A DNA stretch of 64,000 nt from Paragorgia papillata (taxonomy: Eukaryota; Cnidaria; Anthozoa; Scleralcyonacea; Coralliidae), in NCBI GenBank assembly GCA_035771165.1, contig JAWNZC010000003.1:576501-640500 (forward strand). The letters run 5' to 3'. The translations under genes were made by a program, and so were the position numbers. Numbering within the stretch: the first letter of the stretch is position 1; each line of letters starts with the position of its first letter. Positions 1 to 14,109 of this stretch are shown piece after piece. The notes beneath the pieces were generated by a model. It saw only the letters and a list, made by a program, of their open reading frames with translations. It did no database searches and was not told the origin of the DNA.

Positions 1-1580
1 TTTACATATGTTGTACAGAATTTCATGCTCTTTAATTTGGTATAAGTCGCTAGAGTGGCATAGACCCATGAACGACGCAGGCGAGCTTTAAACAAATTGC
101 GGCGCGGCCTCATTAATACGGCTGACGGGGGTTGCCTTGCATATTTCAGATTACCTCAGATATAAACACAATTATCTCAGGCGCTATTCTATACGATCTT
201 TTTCAAATTTACATATGTTGTACAGAATTTCATGCTCTTTAATATGGTATAAGTCTCCAGAGTGGCACAGACCCATGAAAAAACGCAGGCGAGCGTTAAA
301 CAAATTGCGGCGCGGCGTTATTAATGGGTTGCATGCGTTGCATATTTCAGATTACCTCAGATATAAACACAATTTTCTCAGGCGCTATTCTATACGATTT
401 TCTTCAAATTTACATATGTTGTACAGACTTTCATGTTCTTTAATGTAGTGTAAGTCTCCAGAGTGGCACAGACCCGTGAACGACGCAGGCGAGCTTTAAA
501 CAAATTGCGGCGCGGCGTTATTAATACCACTGACGGGGTTGCATGCGTTGCATATTTCAGATTACCTCAGATATAAACACAATTTTCTCAGGCGCTATTC
601 TATACGATTTTCTTGAAATTTACATATGTTGTACAGAATTTCATGCTCTTTAATTTGGTATAAGTCGCTAGAGTGGCATAGACCCATGAACGACGCAGGC
701 GAGCTTTAAACAAATTGCGGCGCGGCCTCATTAATACGGCTGACGGGGGTTGCCTTGCATATTTCAGATTACCTCAGATATAAACACAATTATCTCAGGC
801 GCTATTCTATACGATCTTTTTCAAATTTACATATGTTGTACAGAATTTCATGCTCTTTAATATGTATAAGTCTCCAGAGTGGCACAGACCCATGAAAAAA
901 CGCAGGCGAGCGTTAAACAAATTGCGGCGCGGCGTTATTAATGGGTTGCATGCGTTGCATATTTCAGATTACCTCAGATATAAACACAATTTTCTCAGGC
1001 GCTATTCTATACGATTTTCTTCAAATTTACATATGTTGTACAGACTTTCATGTTCTTTAATGTAGTGTAAGTCTCCAGAGTGGCACAGACCCGTGAACGA
1101 CGCAGGCGAGCTTTAAACAAATTGCGGCGCGGCGTTATTAATACCACTGACGGGGTTGCATGCGTTGCATATTTCAGATTACCTCAGATATAAACACAAT
1201 TTTCTCAGGCGCTATTCTATACGATTTTCTTGAAATTTACATATGTTGTACAGAATTTCATGCTCTTTAATTTGGTATAAGTCGCTAGAGTGGCATAGAC
1301 CCATGAACGACGCAGGCGAGCTTTAAACAAATTGCGGCGCGGCCTCATTAATACGGCTGACGGGGGTTGCCTTGCATATTTCAGATTACCTCAGATATAA
1401 ACACAATTATCTCAGGCGCTATTCTATACGATCTTTTTCAAATTTACATATGTTGTACAGAATTTCATGCTCTTTAATATGGTATAAGTCGCCAGAGTGG
1501 CACAGACCCATGAACGACGCCGGCGAGCTTTAAACAAATTGCGGCGCGGCGTCATTAATACGACTGACGGTGGTTGCCTT

Positions 1581-1671
1581 GCATATTTCAGATTACCTCA
1601 GATATAAACACAATTATATCAGGCGCTATTCTATACGATTTTTTTGAAATTTTCATATGTTGTACAGAATT
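1581..1671 (+). repeat. Truncated 91-bp satellite monomer
   Basis: Two consecutive GCATATTTC landmarks lie only 91 bp apart (1,581 and 1,672). The monomer runs to TTGTACAGAATT and jumps directly to the start of the next one, dropping its second half. I saw no other monomer this short in the window. A deletion by unequal exchange or slippage within the array would explain it. Confidence 0.85.
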
Positions 1672-4600
1672 GCATATTTCAGATTACCTCAGATATAAAC
1701 ACAATTATCTCAGGCGCTATTCTATACGATCTTTTTCAAATTTACATATGTTGTACAGAATTTCATGCTCTTTAATATGGTATAACGACGCCGGCGAGCT
1801 TTAAACAAATTGCGGCGCGGCGTCATTAATACGACTGACGGTGGTTGCCTTGCATATTTCAGATTACCTCAGATATAAACACAATTATATCAGGCGCTAT
1901 TCTATACGATTTTTTTGAAATTTTCATATGTTGTACAGAATTTCATGCTCTTTAATCTGGTATAAGTCTCCAGAGTGGCACAGACCCATGAAAAAACGCA
2001 GGCGAGCGTTAAACAAATTGCGGCGCGGCGTTATTAATGGGTTGCATGCGTTGCATATTTCAGATTACCTCAGATATAAACACAATTTTCTCAGGCGCTA
2101 TTCTATACGATTTTCTTGAAATTTACATATGTTGTACAGAATTTCATGCTCTTTAATTTGGTATAAGTCGCTAGAGTGGCATAGACCCATGAACGACGCA
2201 GGCGAGCTTTAAACAAATTGCGGCGCGGCCTCATTAATACGGCTGACGGGGTTGCCTTGCATATTTCAGATTACCTCAGATATAAACACAATTATCTCAG
2301 GCGCTATTCTATACGATCTTTTTCAAATTGACATATGTTGTACAGAATTTCATGCTCTTTAATATGGTATAAGTCTCCAGAGTGGCACAGACCCATGAAA
2401 AAACGCAGGCGAGCGTTAAACAAATTGCGGCGCGGCGTTTTATTAATGGGTTGCATGCGTTGCATATTTCAGATTACCTCAGATATAAACACAATTTTCT
2501 CAGGCGCTATTCTATACGATTTTCTTCAAATTTACATATGTTGTACAGACTTTCATGTTCTTTAATGTAGTGTAAGTCTCCAGAGTGGCACAGACCCGTG
2601 AACGACGCAGGCGAGCTTTAAACAAATTGCGGCGCGGCGTTATTAATACCACTGACGGGGTTGCATGCGTTGCATATTTCAGATTACCTCAGATATAAAC
2701 ACAATTTTCTCAGGCGCTATTCTATACGATTTTCTTGAAATTTACATATGTTGTACAGAATTTCATGCTCTTTAATATGGTATAAGTCGCTAGAGTGGCA
2801 TAGACCCATGAACGACGCAGGCGAGCTTTAAACAAATTGCGGCGCGGCCTCATTAATACGGCTGACGGGGGTTGCCTTGCATATTTCAGATTACCTCAGA
2901 TATAAACACAATTATCTCAGGCGCTATTCTATACGATCTTTTTCAAATTTACATATGTTGTACAGAATTTCATGCTCTTTAATATGGTATAAGTCTCCAG
3001 AGTGGCACAGACCCATGAAAAAACGCAGGCGAGCGTTAAACAAATTGCGGCGCGGCGTTATTAATGGGTTGCATGCGTTGCATATTTCAGATTACCTCAG
3101 ATATAAACACAATTTTCTCAGGCGCTATTCTATACGATTTTCTTCAAATTTACATATGTTGTACAGACTTTCATGTTCTTTAATGTAGTGTAAGTCTCCA
3201 GAGTGGCACAGACCCGTGAACGACGCAGGCGAGCTTTAAACAAATTGCGGCGCGGCGTTATTAATACCACTGACGGGGTTGCATGCGTTGCATATTTCAG
3301 ATTACCTCAGATATAAACACAATTTTCTCAGGCGCTATTCTATACGATTTTCTTGAAATTTACATATGTTGTACAGAATTTCATGCTCTTTAATTTGGTA
3401 TAAGTCGCTAGAGTGGCATAGACCCATGAACGACGCAGGCGAGCTTTAAACAAATTGCGGCGCGGCCTCATTAATACGGCTGACGGGGTTGCCTTGCATA
3501 TTTCAGATTACCTCAGATATAAACACAATTATCTCAGGCGCTATTCTATACGATTTTTTTCAAATTTACATATGTTGTACAGAATTTCATGCTCTTTAAT
3601 ATGGTATAAGTCGCCAGAGTGGCACAGACCCATGAACGACGCCGGCGAGCTTTAAACAAATTGCGGCGCGGCGTCATTAATGGGTTGCATGCGTTGCATA
3701 TTTCAGATTACCTCAGATATAAACACAATTATATCAGGCGCTATTCTATACGATTTTTTTGAAATTTTCATATGTTGTACAGAATTTCATGCTCTTTAAT
3801 GTAGTGTAAGTCTCCAGAGTGGCACAGACCCGTGAACGACGCAGGCGAGCTTTAAACAAATTGCGGCGCGGCCTCATTAATACGGCTGACGGGGTTGCAT
3901 GCGTTGCATATTTCAGATTACCTCAGATATAAACACAATTATCTCAGGCGCTATTCTATACGATTTTCTTCAAATTTACATATGTTGTACAGAATTTCAT
4001 GCTCTTTAATATGGTATAAGTAACGACGCAGGCGAGCTTTAAACAAATTGCGGCGCGGCCTCATTAATACGGCTGACGGTGGTTGCCTTGCATATTTCAG
4101 ATTACCTCAGATATAAACACAATTATATCAGGCGCTATTCTATACGATTTTTTTGAAATTTTCATATGTTGTACAGAATTTCATGCTCTTTAATCTGGTA
4201 TAAGTCTCCAGAGTGGCACAGACCCATGAAAAAACGCAGGCGAGCGTTAAACAAATTGCGGCGCGGCGTTATTAATGGGTTGCATGCGTTGCATATTTCA
4301 GATTACCTCAGATATAAACACAATTTTCTCAGGCGCTATTCTATACGATTTTCTTGAAATTTACATATGTTGTACAGAATTTCATGCTCTTTAATTTGGT
4401 ATAAGTCGCTAGAGTGGCATAGACCCATGAACGACGCAGGCGAGCTTTAAACAAATTGCGGCGCGGCCTCATTAATACGGCTGACGGGGGTTGCCTTGCA
4501 TATTTCAGATTACCTCAGATATAAACACAATTATCTCAGGCGCTATTCTATACGATCTTTTTCAAATTTACATATGTTGTACAGAATTTCATGCTCTTTA

Positions 4601-7372
4601 ATATGGTATAAGTCTCCAGAGTGGCACAGACCCATGAAAAAACGCAGGCGAGCGTTAAACAAATTGCGGCGCGCGGCGTTATTAATGGGTTGCATGCGTT
4701 GCATATTTCAGATTACCTCAGATATAAACACAATTTTCTCAGGCGCTATTCTATACGATTTTCTTCAAATTTACATATGTTGTACAGACTTTCATGTTCT
4801 TTAATGTAGTGTAAGTCTCCAGAGTGGCACAGACCCGTGAACGACGCAGGCGAGCTTTAAACAAATTGCGGCGCGGCGTTATTAATACCACTGACGGGGT
4901 TGCATGCGTTGCATATTTCAGATTACCTCAGATATAAACACAATTTTCTCAGGCGCTATTCTATACGATTTTCTTGAAATTTACATATGTTGTACAGAAT
5001 TTCATGCTCTTTAATTTGGTATAAGTCTCCAGAGTGGCACAGACCCATGAAAAAACGCAGGCGAGCGTTAAACAAATTGCGGCGCGGCGTTATTAATGGG
5101 TTGCATGCGTTGCATATTTCAGATTACCTCAGATATAAACACAATTTTCTCAGGCGCTATTCTATACGATTTTCTTCAAATTTACATATGTTGTACAGAC
5201 TTTCATGTTCTTTAATGTAGTGTAAGTCTCCAGAGTGGCACAGACCCGTGAACGACGCAGGCGAGCTTTAAACAAATTGCGGCGCGGCGTTATTAATACC
5301 ACTGACGGGGTTGCATGCGTTGCATATTTCAGATTACCTCAGATATAAACACAATTTTCTCAGGCGCTATTCTATACGATTTTCTTGAAATTTACATATG
5401 TTGTACAGAATTTCATGCTCTTTAATATGGTATAAGTCGCTAGAGTGGCATAGACCCATGAACGACGCAGGCGAGCTTTAAACAAATTGCGGCGCGGCCT
5501 CATTAATACGGCTGACGGGGGTTGCCTTGCATATTTCAGATTACCTCAGATATAAACACAATTATCTCAGGCGCTATTCTATACGATCTTTTTCAAATTT
5601 ACATATGTTGTACAGAATTTCATGCTCTTTAATATGGTATAAGTCTCCAGAGTGGCACAGACCCATGAAAAAACGCAGGCGAGCGTTAAACAAATTGCGG
5701 CGCGGCGTTATTAATGGGTTGCATGCGTTGCATATTTCAGATTACCTCAGATATAAACACAATTTTCTCAGGCGCTATTCTATACGATTTTCTTCAAATT
5801 TACATATGTTGTACAGACTTTCATGTTCTTTAATGTAGTGTAAGTCTCCAGAGTGGCACAGACCCGTGAACGACGCAGGCGAGCTTTAAACAAATTGCGG
5901 CGCGGCGTTATTAATACCACTGACGGGGTTGCATGCGTTGCATATTTCAGATTACCTCAGATATAAACACAATTTTCTCAGGCGCTATTCTATACGATTT
6001 TCTTGAAATTTACATATGTTGTACAGAATTTCATGCTCTTTAATTTGGTATAAGTCGCTAGAGTGGCATAGACCCATGAACGACGCAGGCGAGCTTTAAA
6101 CAAATTGCGGCGCGGCCTCATTAATACGGCTGACGGGGGTTTGCCTTGCATATTTCAGATTACCTCAGATATAAACACAATTATCTCAGGCGCTATTCTA
6201 TACGATCTTTTTCAAATTTACATATGTTGTACAGAATTTCATGCTCTTTAATATGGTATAAGTCGCCAGAGTGGCACAGACCCATGAAACGACGCCGGCG
6301 AGCTTTAAACAAATTGCGGCGCGGCGTCATTAATGGGTTGGTTGCCTTGCATATTTCAGATTACCTCAGATATAAACACAATTATATCAGGCGCTATTCT
6401 ATACGATTTTTTTGAAATTTTCATATGTTGTACAGAATTTCATGCTCTTTAATCTGGTATAAGTCTCCAGAGTGGCACAGACCCATGAAAAAACGCAGGC
6501 GAGCGTTAAACAAATTGCGGCGCGGCGTTATTAATGGGTTGCATGCGTTGCATATTTCAGATTACCTCAGATATAAACACAATTTTCTCAGGCGCTATTC
6601 TATACGATTTTCTTGAAATTTACATATGTTGTACAGAATTTCATGCTCTTTAATTTGGTATAAGTCGCTAGAGTGGCATAGACCCATGAACGACGCAGGC
6701 GAGCTTTAAACAAATTGCGGCGCGGCCTCATTAATACGGCTGACGGGGGTTGCCTTGCATATTTCAGATTACCTCAGATATAAACACAATTATCTCAGGC
6801 GCTATTCTATACGATCTTTTTCAAATTGACATATGTTGTACAGAATTTCATGCTCTTTAATATGGTATAAGTCTCCAGAGTGGCACAGACCCATGAAAAA
6901 ACGCAGGCGAGCGTTAAACAAATTGCGGCGCGGCGTTATTAATGGGTTGCATGCGTTGCATATTTCAGATTACCTCAGATATAAACACAATTTTCTCAGG
7001 CGCTATTCTATACGATTTTCTTCAAATTTACATATGTTGTACAGACTTTCATGTTCTTTAATGTAGTGTAAGTCTCCAGAGTGGCACAGACCCGTGAACG
7101 ACGCAGGCGAGCTTTAAACAAATTGCGGCGCGGCGTTATTAATACCACTGACGGGGTTGCATGCGTTGCATATTTCAGATTACCTCAGATATAAACACAA
7201 TTTTCTCAGGCGCTATTCTATACGATTTTCTTGAAATTTACATATGTTGTACAGAATTTCATGCTCTTTAATATGGTATAAGTCGCTAGAGTGGCATAGA
7301 CCCATGAACGACGCAGGCGAGCTTTAAACAAATTGCGGCGCGGCCTCATTAATACGGCTGACGGGGGTTGCC

Positions 7373-7990
7373 TTGCATATTTCAGATTACCTCAGATATA
7401 AACACAATTATCTCAGGCGCTATTCTATACGATCTTTTTCAAATTTACATATGTTGTACAGAATTTCATGCTCTTTAATATGGTATAAGTCTCCAGAGTG
7501 GCACAGACCCATGAAAAAACGCAGGCGAGCGTTAAACAAATTGCGGCGCGGCGTTATTAATGGGTTGCATGCGTTGCATATTTCAGATTACCTCAGATAT
7601 AAACACAATTTTCTCAGGCGCTATTCTATACGATTTTCTTCAAATTTACATATGTTGTACAGACTTTCATGTTCTTTAATGTAGTGTAAGTCTCCAGAGT
7701 GGCACAGACCCGTGAACGACGCAGGCGAGCTTTAAACAAATTGCGGCGCGGCGTTATTAATACCACTGACGGGGTTGCATGCGTTGCATATTTCAGATTA
7801 CCTCAGATATAAACACAATTTTCTCAGGCGCTATTCTATACGATTTTCTTGAAATTTACATATGTTGTACAGAATTTCATGCTCTTTAATATGGTATAAG
7901 TCGCTAGAGTGGCATAGACCCATGAACGACGCAGGCGAGCTTTAAACAAATTGCGGCGCGGCCTCATTAATACGGCTGACGGGGGTTGCC
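7373..7990 (+). repeat. Example of the 618-bp trimeric higher-order repeat unit
   Basis: Three diverged monomers of 201, 210 and 207 bp repeat as a block. The same landmark recurs at 7,373 and 7,991 (618 bp apart), and near the window start at 139 and 757. The first monomer carries CCATGAAAAAACGC and ATGGGTTGCATGCG. The second carries the diagnostic CAGACTTTCATGTTC and TAATGTAG. The third carries GTCGCTAGAGTGGCATAG and CCTCATTAATACGG. The adjacent trimer is nearly identical while the three monomers differ from each other, which defines a higher-order repeat. Similar trimers recur throughout the left array. Confidence 0.9.
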
Positions 7991-10900
7991 TTGCATATTT
8001 CAGATTACCTCAGATATAAACACAATTATCTCAGGCGCTATTCTATACGATCTTTTTCAAATTTACATATGTTGTACAGAATTTCATGCTCTTTAATATG
8101 GTATAAGTCTCCAGAGTGGCACAGACCCATGAAAAAACGCAGGCGAGCGTTAAACAAATTGCGGCGCGGCGTTATTAATGGGTTGCATGCGTTGCATATT
8201 TCAGATTACCTCAGATATAAACACAATTTTCTCAGGCGCTATTCTATACGATTTTCTTCAAATTTACATATGTTGTACAGACTTTCATGTTCTTTAATGT
8301 AGTGTAAGTCTCCAGAGTGGCACAGACCCGTGAACGACGCAGGCGAGCTTTAAACAAATTGCGGCGCGGCGTTATTAATACCACTGACGGGGTTGCATGC
8401 GTTGCATATTTCAGATTACCTCAGATATAAACACAATTTTCTCAGGCGCTATTCTATACGATTTTCTTGAAATTTACATATGTTGTACAGAATTTCATGC
8501 TCTTTAATTTGGTATAAGTCGCTAGAGTGGCATAGACCCATGAACGACGCAGGCGAGCTTTAAACAAATTGCGGCGCGGCCTCATTAATACGGCTGACGG
8601 GGGTTGCCTTGCATATTTCAGATTACCTCAGATATAAACACAATTATCTCAGGCGCTATTCTATACGATCTTTTTCAAATTTACATATGTTGTACAGAAT
8701 TTCATGCTCTTTAATATGGTATAAGTCGCCAGAGTGGCACAGACCCATGAACGACGCCGGCGAGCTTTAAACAAATTGCGGCGCGGCGTCATTAATACGA
8801 CTGACGGTGGTTGCCTTGCATATTTCAGATTACCTCAGATATAAACACAATTATATCAGGCGCTATTCTATACGATTTTTTTGAAATTTTCATATGTTGT
8901 ACAGAATTTCATGCTCTTTAATCTGGTATAAGTCTCCAGAGTGGCACAGACCCATGAAAAAACGCAGGCGAGCGTTAAACAAATTGCGGCGCGGCGTTAT
9001 TAATGGGTTGCATGCGTTGCATATTTCAGATTACCTCAGATATAAACACAATTTTCTCAGGCGCTATTCTATACGATTTTCTTGAAATTTACATATGTTG
9101 TACAGAATTTCATGCTCTTTAATTTGGTATAAGTCGCTAGAGTGGCATAGACCCATGAACGACGCAGGCGAGCTTTAAACAAATTGCGGCGCGGCCTCAT
9201 TAATACGGCTGACGGGGGTTGCCTTGCATATTTCAGATTACCTCAGATATAAACACAATTATCTCAGGCGCTATTCTATACGATCTTTTTCAAATTGACA
9301 TATGTTGTACAGAATTTCATGCTCTTTAATATGGTATAAGTCTCCAGAGTGGCACAGACCCATGAAAAAACGCAGGCGAGCGTTAAACAAATTGCGGCGC
9401 GGCGTTATTAATGGGTTGCATGCGTTGCATATTTCAGATTACCTCAGATATAAACACAATTTTCTCAGGCGCTATTCTATACGATTTTCTTCAAATTTAC
9501 ATATGTTGTACAGACTTTCATGTTCTTTAATGTAGTGTAAGTCTCCAGAGTGGCACAGACCCGTGAACGACGCAGGCGAGCTTTAAACAAATTGCGGCGC
9601 GGCGTTATTAATACCACTGACGGGGTTGCATGCGTTGCATATTTCAGATTACCTCAGATATAAACACAATTTTCTCAGGCGCTATTCTATACGATTTTCT
9701 TGAAATTTACATATGTTGTACAGAATTTCATGCTCTTTAATATGGTATAAGTCGCTAGAGTGGCATAGACCCATGAACGACGCAGGCGAGCTTTAAACAA
9801 ATTGCGGCGCGGCCTCATTAATACGGCTGACGGGGGTTGCCTTGCATATTTCAGATTACCTCAGATATAAACACAATTATCTCAGGCGCTATTCTATACG
9901 ATCTTTTTCAAATTGACATATGTTGTACAGAATTTCATGCTCTTTAATATGGTATAAGTCTCCAGAGTGGCACAGACCCATGAAAAAACGCAGGCGAGCG
10001 TTAAACAAATTGCGGCGCGGCGTTATTAATGGGTTGCATGCGTTGCATATTTCAGATTACCTCAGATATAAACACAATTTTCTCAGGCGCTATTCTATAC
10101 GATTTTCTTCAAATTTACATATGTTGTACAGACTTTCATGTTCTTTAATGTAGTGTAAGTCTCCAGAGTGGCACAGACCCGTGAACGACGCAGGCGAGCT
10201 TTAAACAAATTGCGGCGCGGCGTTATTAATACCACTGACGGGGTTGCATGCGTTGCATATTTCAGATTACCTCAGATATAAACACAATTTTCTCAGGCGC
10301 TATTCTATACGATTTTCTTGAAATTTACATATGTTGTACAGAATTTCATGCTCTTTAATATGGTATAAGTCGCTAGAGTGGCATAGACCCATGAACGACG
10401 CAGGCGAGCTTTAAACAAATTGCGGCGCGGCCTCATTAATACGGCTGACGGGGGTTGCCTTGCATATTTCAGATTACCTCAGATATAAACACAATTATCT
10501 CAGGCGCTATTCTATACGATCTTTTTCAAATTTACATATGTTGTACAGAATTTCATGCTCTTTAATATGGTATAAGTCTCCAGAGTGGCACAGACCCATG
10601 AAAAAACGCAGGCGAGCGTTAAACAAATTGCGGCGCGGCGTTATTAATGGGTTGCATGCGTTGCATATTTCAGATTACCTCAGATATAAACACAATTTTC
10701 TCAGGCGCTATTCTATACGATTTTCTTCAAATTTACATATGTTGTACAGACTTTCATGTTCTTTAATGTAGTGTAAGTCTCCAGAGCGGCACAGACCCGT
10801 GAACGACGCAGGCGAGCTTTAAACAAATTGCGGCGCGGCGTTATTAATACCACTGACGGGGTTGCATGCGTTGCATATTTCAGATTACCTCAGATATAAA

Positions 10901-12490
10901 CACAATTTTCTCAGGCGCTATTCTATACTATTTTCTTGAAATTTACATATGTTGTACAGAATTTCATGCTCTTTAATTTGGTATAAGTCGCTAGAGTGGC
11001 ATAGACCCATGAACGACGCAGGCGAGCTTTAAACAAATTGCGGCGCGGCCTCATTAATACGGCTGACGGGGGTTGCCTTGCATATTTCAGATTACCTCAG
11101 ATATAAACACAATTATCTCAGGCGCTATTCTATACGATCTTTTTCAAATTTACATATGTTGTACAGAATTTCATGCTCTTTAATATGGTATAAGTCGCCA
11201 GAGTGGCACAGACCCATGAACGACGCCGGCGAGCTTTAAACAAATTGCGGCGCGGCGTCATTAATACGACTGACGGTGGTTGCCTTGCATATTTCAGATT
11301 ACCTCAGATATAAACACAATTATCTCAGGCGCTATTCTATACGATCTTTTTCAAATTTACATATGTTGTACAGAATTTCATGCTCTTTAATATGGTATAA
11401 CGACGCCGGCGAGCTTTAAACAAATTGCGGCGCGGCGTCATTAATACGACTGACGGTGGTTGCCTTGCATATTTCAGATTACCTCAGATATAAACACAAT
11501 TATATCAGGCGCTATTCTATACGATTTTTTTGAAATTTTCATATGTTGTACAGAATTTCATGCTCTTTAATCTGGTATAAGTCTCCAGAGTGGCACAGAC
11601 CCATGAAAAAACGCAGGCGAGCGTTAAACAAATTGCGGCGCGGCGTTATTAATGGGTTGCATGCGTTGCATATTTCAGATTACCTCAGATATAAACACAA
11701 TTTTCTCAGGCGCTATTCTATACGATTTTCTTGAAATTTACATATGTTGTACAGAATTTCATGCTCTTTAATTTGGTATAAGTCGCTAGAGTGGCATAGA
11801 CCCATGAACGACGCAGGCGAGCTTTAAACAAATTGCGGCGCGGCCTCATTAATACGGCTGACGGGGGTTGCCTTGCATATTTCAGATTACCTCAGATATA
11901 AACACAATTATCTCAGGCGCTATTCTATACGATCTTTTTCAAATTGACATATGTTGTACAGAATTTCATGCTCTTTAATATGGTATAAGTCTCCAGAGTG
12001 GCACAGACCCATGAAAAAACGCAGGCGAGCGTTAAACAAATTGCGGCGCGGCGTTATTAATGGGTTGCATGCGTTGCATATTTCAGATTACCTCAGATAT
12101 AAACACAATTTTCTCAGGCGCTATTCTATACGATTTTCTTCAAATTTACATATGTTGTACAGACTTTCATGTTCTTTAATGTAGTGTAAGTCTCCAGAGT
12201 GGCACAGACCCGTGAACGACGCAGGCGAGCTTTAAACAAATTGCGGCGCGGCGTTATTAATACCACTGACGGGGTTGCATGCGTTGCATATTTCAGATTA
12301 CCTCAGATATAAACACAATTTTCTCAGGCGCTATTCTATACGATTTTCTTGAAATTTACATATGTTGTACAGAATTTCATGCTCTTTAATATGGTATAAG
12401 TCGCTAGAGTGGCATAGACCCATGAACGACGCAGGCGAGCTTTAAACAAATTGCGGCGCGGCCTCATTAATACGGCTGACGGGGGTTGCC

Positions 12491-14109
12491 TTGCATATTT
12501 CAGATTACCTCAGATATAAACACAATTATCTCAGGCGCTATTCTATACGATCTTTTTCAAATTTACATATGTTGTACAGAATTTCATGCTCTTTAATATG
12601 GTATAAGTCTCCAGAGTGGCACAGACCCATGAAAAAACGCAGGCGAGCGTTAAACAAATTGCGGCGCGGCGTTATTAATGGGTTGCATGCGTTGCATATT
12701 TCAGATTACCTCAGATATAAACACAATTTTCTCAGGCGCTATTCTATACGATTTTCTTCAAATTTACATATGTTGTACAGACTTTCATGTTCTTTAATGT
12801 AGTGTAAGTCTCCAGAGTGGCACAGACCCGTGAACGACGCAGGCGAGCTTTAAACAAATTGCGGCGCGGCGTTATTAATACCACTGACGGGGTTGCATGC
12901 GTTGCATATTTCAGATTACCTCAGATATAAACACAATTTTCTCAGGCGCTATTCTATACGATTTTCTTGAAATTTACATATGTTGTACAGAATTTCATGC
13001 TCTTTAATTTGGTATAAGTCGCTAGAGTGGCATAGACCCATGAACGACGCAGGCGAGCTTTAAACAAATTGCGGCGCGGCCTCATTAATACGGCTGACGG
13101 GGGTTGCCTTGCATATTTCAGATTACCTCAGATATAAACACAATTATCTCAGGCGCTATTCTATACGATCTTTTTCAAATTTACATATGTTGTCCAGAAT
13201 TTCATGCTCTTTAATATGGTATAAGTCGCCAGAGTGGCACAGACCCATGAACGACGCCGGCGAGCTTTAAACAAATTGCGGCGCGGCGTCATTAATACGA
13301 CTGACGGTGGTTGCCTTGCATATTTCAGATTACCTCAGATATAAACACAATTATATCAGGCGCTATTCTATACGATTTTTTTGAAATTTTCATATGTTGT
13401 ACAGAATTTCATGCTCTTTAATTTGGTATAAGTCGCTAGAGTGGCATAGACCCATGAACGACGCAGGCGAGCTTTAAAAAAATTGCGGCGCGGCCTCATT
13501 AATACGGCTGACGGGGGTTGCCTTGCATATTTCAGATTACCTCAGATATAAACACAATTATCTCAGGCGCTATTCTATACGATCTTTTTCAAATTTACAT
13601 ATGTTGTACAGAATTTCATGCTCTTTAATATGGTATAACGACGCCGGCGAGCTTTAAACAAATTGCGGCGCGGCGTCATTAATACGACTGACGGTGGTTG
13701 CCTTGCATATTTCAGATTACCTCAGATATAAACACAATTATATCAGGCGCTATTCTATACGATTTTTTGAAATTTTCATATGTTGTACAGAATTTCATGC
13801 TCTTTAATCTGGTATAAGTCTCCAGAGTGGCACAGACCCATGAAAAAACGCAGGCGAGCGTTAAACAAATTGCGGCGCGGCGTTATTAATGGGTTGCATG
13901 CGTTGCATATTTCAGATTACCTCAGATATAAACACAATTTTCTCAGGCGCTATTCTATACGATTTTCTTGAAATTTACATATGTTGTACAGAATTTCATG
14001 CTCTTTAATTTGGTATAAGTCGCTAGAGTGGCATAGACCCATGAACGACGCAGGCGAGCTTTAAACAAATTGCGGCGCGGCCTCATTAATACGGCTGACG
14101 GGGGTTGCC
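12491..14109 (+). repeat. Eight-monomer (about 1.62 kb) higher-order repeat unit
   Basis: Landmark GCATATTTC occurs at 12,493, 12,694, 12,904, 13,111, 13,318, 13,525, 13,706, 13,905 and 14,112, giving eight monomers in 1,619 bp. It is the 618-bp trimer followed by five more monomers: one with GACGCCGG/GTCATTAATACGACTG, two of the ATTATATC class, one with the 27-bp deletion and one of the GTCGCTAG class. The same order is seen at 36,076-37,695 and 37,696-39,308, so this is an octamer built on the trimer. Confidence 0.8.

Noticed and set aside
137..448. 103-aa and related open frames repeated through the satellite (MHISDYLRYKHN...)
   Set aside because: They recur with the satellite period, start from non-ATG or incidental codons, break whenever monomer length changes, and show no constraint separate from the DNA repeat.
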